Of a stretch of DNA of 64,000 bases, positions 62,428 through 64,000 are shown piece after piece (within the stretch, counting starts at the first letter, position 1; every line of letters begins with the position of its first letter). The position numbers and the translations under genes were made by a program. Source of the stretch: Lachnospiraceae bacterium (lineage in GTDB: Bacteria; Bacillota; Clostridia; Lachnospirales; Lachnospiraceae). The notes beneath the pieces are model-generated. The model made no database searches. It was not told where the DNA came from and worked only from the letters and a program-made list of their open reading frames with translations. The stretch is from the NCBI GenBank assembly GCA_009774395.1, contig VSNQ01000008.1, forward strand, positions 3,184-67,183. The letters run 5' to 3'.

Positions 62428-63777
62428 TTATTTTTTCTTGTTATATTTTATTTCAATATTTTTTGCACCGTTGAGGGATGCTTTGGACTTATATCCGCAC
62501 TCTGTGCAGTGAAATCCATCCTGCAGTCTTTTCCCTTCGGCGCCGCATTGAGAACATATACTTCCTGTTCCTTTAGAATTAATCTCAATTAGTTCAATCG
62601 AATGAATACGACATTTATATAACAATCTATCTCTGATATACCCATTAAAACTCCTTACTATCTTTCTATTAGAAGACTTCTTCGGAAGTTTTGCTTTATT
62701 AATCGTTATCGGTTTCGTAATCACAATTCTGTTTGGTTTTTCTGCGGCAAGCATCTTATTGATTTCCGTGTTGATAAATGCTTCTGTCTTTGCACGTTCT
62801 TTTTCCTTTTGCTTATCATATTTTAGCGTTCCAAGATTATGATTCTTCAGGCTGTCCGCCTTTTTGTTGTTACCGTTTTCCAAACTCTGCTGATATGCTG
62901 CACGAATGCGTGCACGTTCTCTGTTTTTGTCTGTTAGGCGCTGTGTTTCTACCGAAGTCATTCCTCCCAGTGATTGTCCATAAACATTTCCATTGGATAA
63001 TGTAAACATATCCTGATACCCAATGTGAATATAGACGGTATTGCCATAATCCTGATGTTTTTTAATTTTTGCCTCTACTGGCAGCGCAAGTGCTGCATAA
63101 TCTTTTCTGATACAAATCCGTATCTGGCGTTTGCAGATATTGCTGTCTTTTAATGGCAGTTCAATTCGTTGTTTCGGTGTTCTTGACACAATATAAATTG
63201 CGCTGTCTTTATAGGTATAACCATTGGACTCAACACAAAAATAATCTGTGCTGCCAATTTCTAGTTTTGTAAGGTGCTTTCTTGTAAGCCTGCACAAAAG
63301 GTGATTTAGTCGTTTTACATCAATCTCCAGCCCTTTTGCATTTCGAGGCATTTCATATTCTTGATTGTTTAGAACCGCCGCATAAATTTTATTCAGCCGC
63401 ATTACGGTTCTTAGGTAAATCCTATCTGCATCACTTAAATTTTCATTTGCTGTAATCAGCGTCCCTATCTTATTTTTAAGCATTCCCCACATACCTTTTA
63501 TATCCGCAACTGCATCAATTACGGCAGGTCCAAAGTACGCCGAAGGAAGTTCCAATTGTGTTCTAAGTCCACTGTGCCGTACCTCGCTCATAATATCAAA
63601 TGCTGGGGTCAACCTATTTAAGCTCTTAATGCCGCCGTATCTTTTGTAGATATAGTTCTTTACCTTGCTGTAATCAACCGCAATTCCTTTTAGGAATTCC
63701 ATTGTTTCTTCCGGCAAAGGTTTACTGTACTGCCATACAGTCTTGGTTATGGTATTCTCTGCAGGCATCACTTCCAC
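62428..63777 (-). CDS. tnpB: TnpB-family protein lacking RuvC catalytic residues
   Basis: A 449-residue IS200/IS605 TnpB-family protein. The family core is recognisable: 'GYQDMFTLSNGNVYG', 'RLTDKNRERARIR', 'NHNLGTLKYDKQK' and a zinc ribbon with C408, C411, C424 and C427. Compared with the family consensus (GIDxGY, IVxEDL, xDxNAxxNI) the three catalytic acids are replaced: H251 for the RuvC-I Asp ('YIHIGY'), T354 for the RuvC-II Glu ('IVITKP') and S434 for the RuvC-III Asp ('ASLNGAKNI'). The frame is otherwise intact and full length. This resembles nuclease-dead TnpB derivatives (TldR) that act as RNA-guided repressors. AGGGTGG precedes the ATG. Confidence 0.9.
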   Translation of the reverse strand: MEVMPAENTITKTVWQYSKPLPEETMEFLKGIAVDYSKVKNYIYKRYGGIKSLNRLTPAFDIMSEVRHSGLRTQLELPSAYFGPAVIDAVADIKGMWGMLKNKIGTLITANENLSDADRIYLRTVMRLNKIYAAVLNNQEYEMPRNAKGLEIDVKRLNHLLCRLTRKHLTKLEIGSTDYFCVESNGYTYKDSAIYIVSRTPKQRIELPLKDSNICKRQIRICIRKDYAALALPVEAKIKKHQDYGNTVYIHIGYQDMFTLSNGNVYGQSLGGMTSVETQRLTDKNRERARIRAAYQQSLENGNNKKADSLKNHNLGTLKYDKQKEKERAKTEAFINTEINKMLAAEKPNRIVITKPITINKAKLPKKSSNRKIVRSFNGYIRDRLLYKCRIHSIELIEINSKGTGSICSQCGAEGKRLQDGFHCTECGYKSKASLNGAKNIEIKYNKKK

Positions 63778-63917
63778 CCTTTCAATCTTAAGAATATCCT
63801 GTTATTTCAATACGCACAAACGGTTGTATTTCTTTTTTGCAGAAATTAAAAAATCTTAATATTTGCCCGTATATCAACTCTTTGCATAACCACTTATATC
63901 TTAAAAATAAAGGTATT

Positions 63918-63946
63918 TTTTCGTAGATTTCCTTAATCTGCGAAAA
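63918..63946 (-). other. Hairpin upstream of tnpB, possible transposon left end
   Basis: TTTTCG (63918-63923) pairs with CGAAAA (63941-63946), with an inner AGATT/AATCT stem, 141 nt before the TnpB-family start. Imperfect hairpins of this kind mark IS200/IS605 ends. No tnpA gene is present within the window. Confidence 0.4.
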
Positions 63947-64000
63947 GAGTTAAAAACGCTTATAAATTGGAAGTTTTATTCTGTAACTGACCCAGAATTT

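Noticed and set aside
1..64000. tRNA, rRNA, riboswitch or CRISPR features
   Set aside because: I saw no cloverleaf, rRNA segment, recognised riboswitch core or spaced repeats on either strand.

Overview
The window reads as a low-GC Gram-positive chromosome, most likely Lachnospiraceae or a close clostridial relative. The reasons are AT-rich codon use, strong Shine-Dalgarno sites, GTG and TTG starts, and gene families common there (PD-(D/E)XK AAA-ATPases, Rpn-type nucleases, CDP-glycerol transferases, legionaminic-type sugar genes). Every gene I can support lies on the minus strand, so transcription runs from position 64000 towards 1. The assignment is from protein family resemblance only.

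Layout, right to left. (1) 62.0-64.0 kb: a TnpB-family gene whose three RuvC catalytic positions are all substituted while its zinc ribbon is intact, followed by a structured non-coding stretch. (2) 51.5-62.0 kb: a wall- or capsule-phosphopolymer block with two TagF-like polyol-phosphate transferases, a cytidylyltransferase fused to a Gfo/Idh dehydrogenase, a glycerophosphodiesterase, and an aldolase / FGGY kinase / Fe-dehydrogenase / nucleotidyltransferase operon that looks like a route to a CDP-activated polyol. (3) 37.5-51.4 kb: a nonulosonic (legionaminic-type) acid block: LegB, PtmE-like guanylyltransferase, two NeuD/PglD-type acyltransferases, an N-formyltransferase, NeuB, NeuC, two Gfo/Idh proteins and a CMP-sugar synthetase, plus a Maf/DUF115-type glycosyltransferase. 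No LegC aminotransferase is present. (4) 8.7-37.5 kb: a long run of glycosyltransferases, methyltransferases, a NodB deacetylase, an ATP-grasp protein, a radical SAM enzyme and a sugar amidotransferase, interrupted by a Rpn-type nuclease gene and a decayed AAA/nuclease relic. (5) 1-8.5 kb: an unrelated operon of two radical SAM proteins (STM4012- and STM4011-like), an AAA-ATPase/nuclease, a MoxR ATPase and a DUF5682-type protein that runs off the window.

The most striking pattern is one small Rossmann-like domain, here called module R. It is about 100 residues, begins with a hydrophobic strand and a G.G....G-like turn, often has 'DN....WG' after the second strand, then 'G..V..P', and resembles the N-terminal domain of PglD and the C-terminal domain of sugar C-methyltransferases. 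It is fused at the N-terminus, C-terminus or middle of at least 17 otherwise unrelated enzymes and also occurs once alone. This suggests a shared ligand-binding or docking device that ties the glycan enzymes together. A second pattern is poly-G tracts (7, 9, 10 and 10 G) that all fall in acyl- or formyltransferase genes, pointing to phase-variable decoration of the glycan. Inserted hairpin elements, degenerate tandem repeats and several broken genes show an island that is being remodelled.
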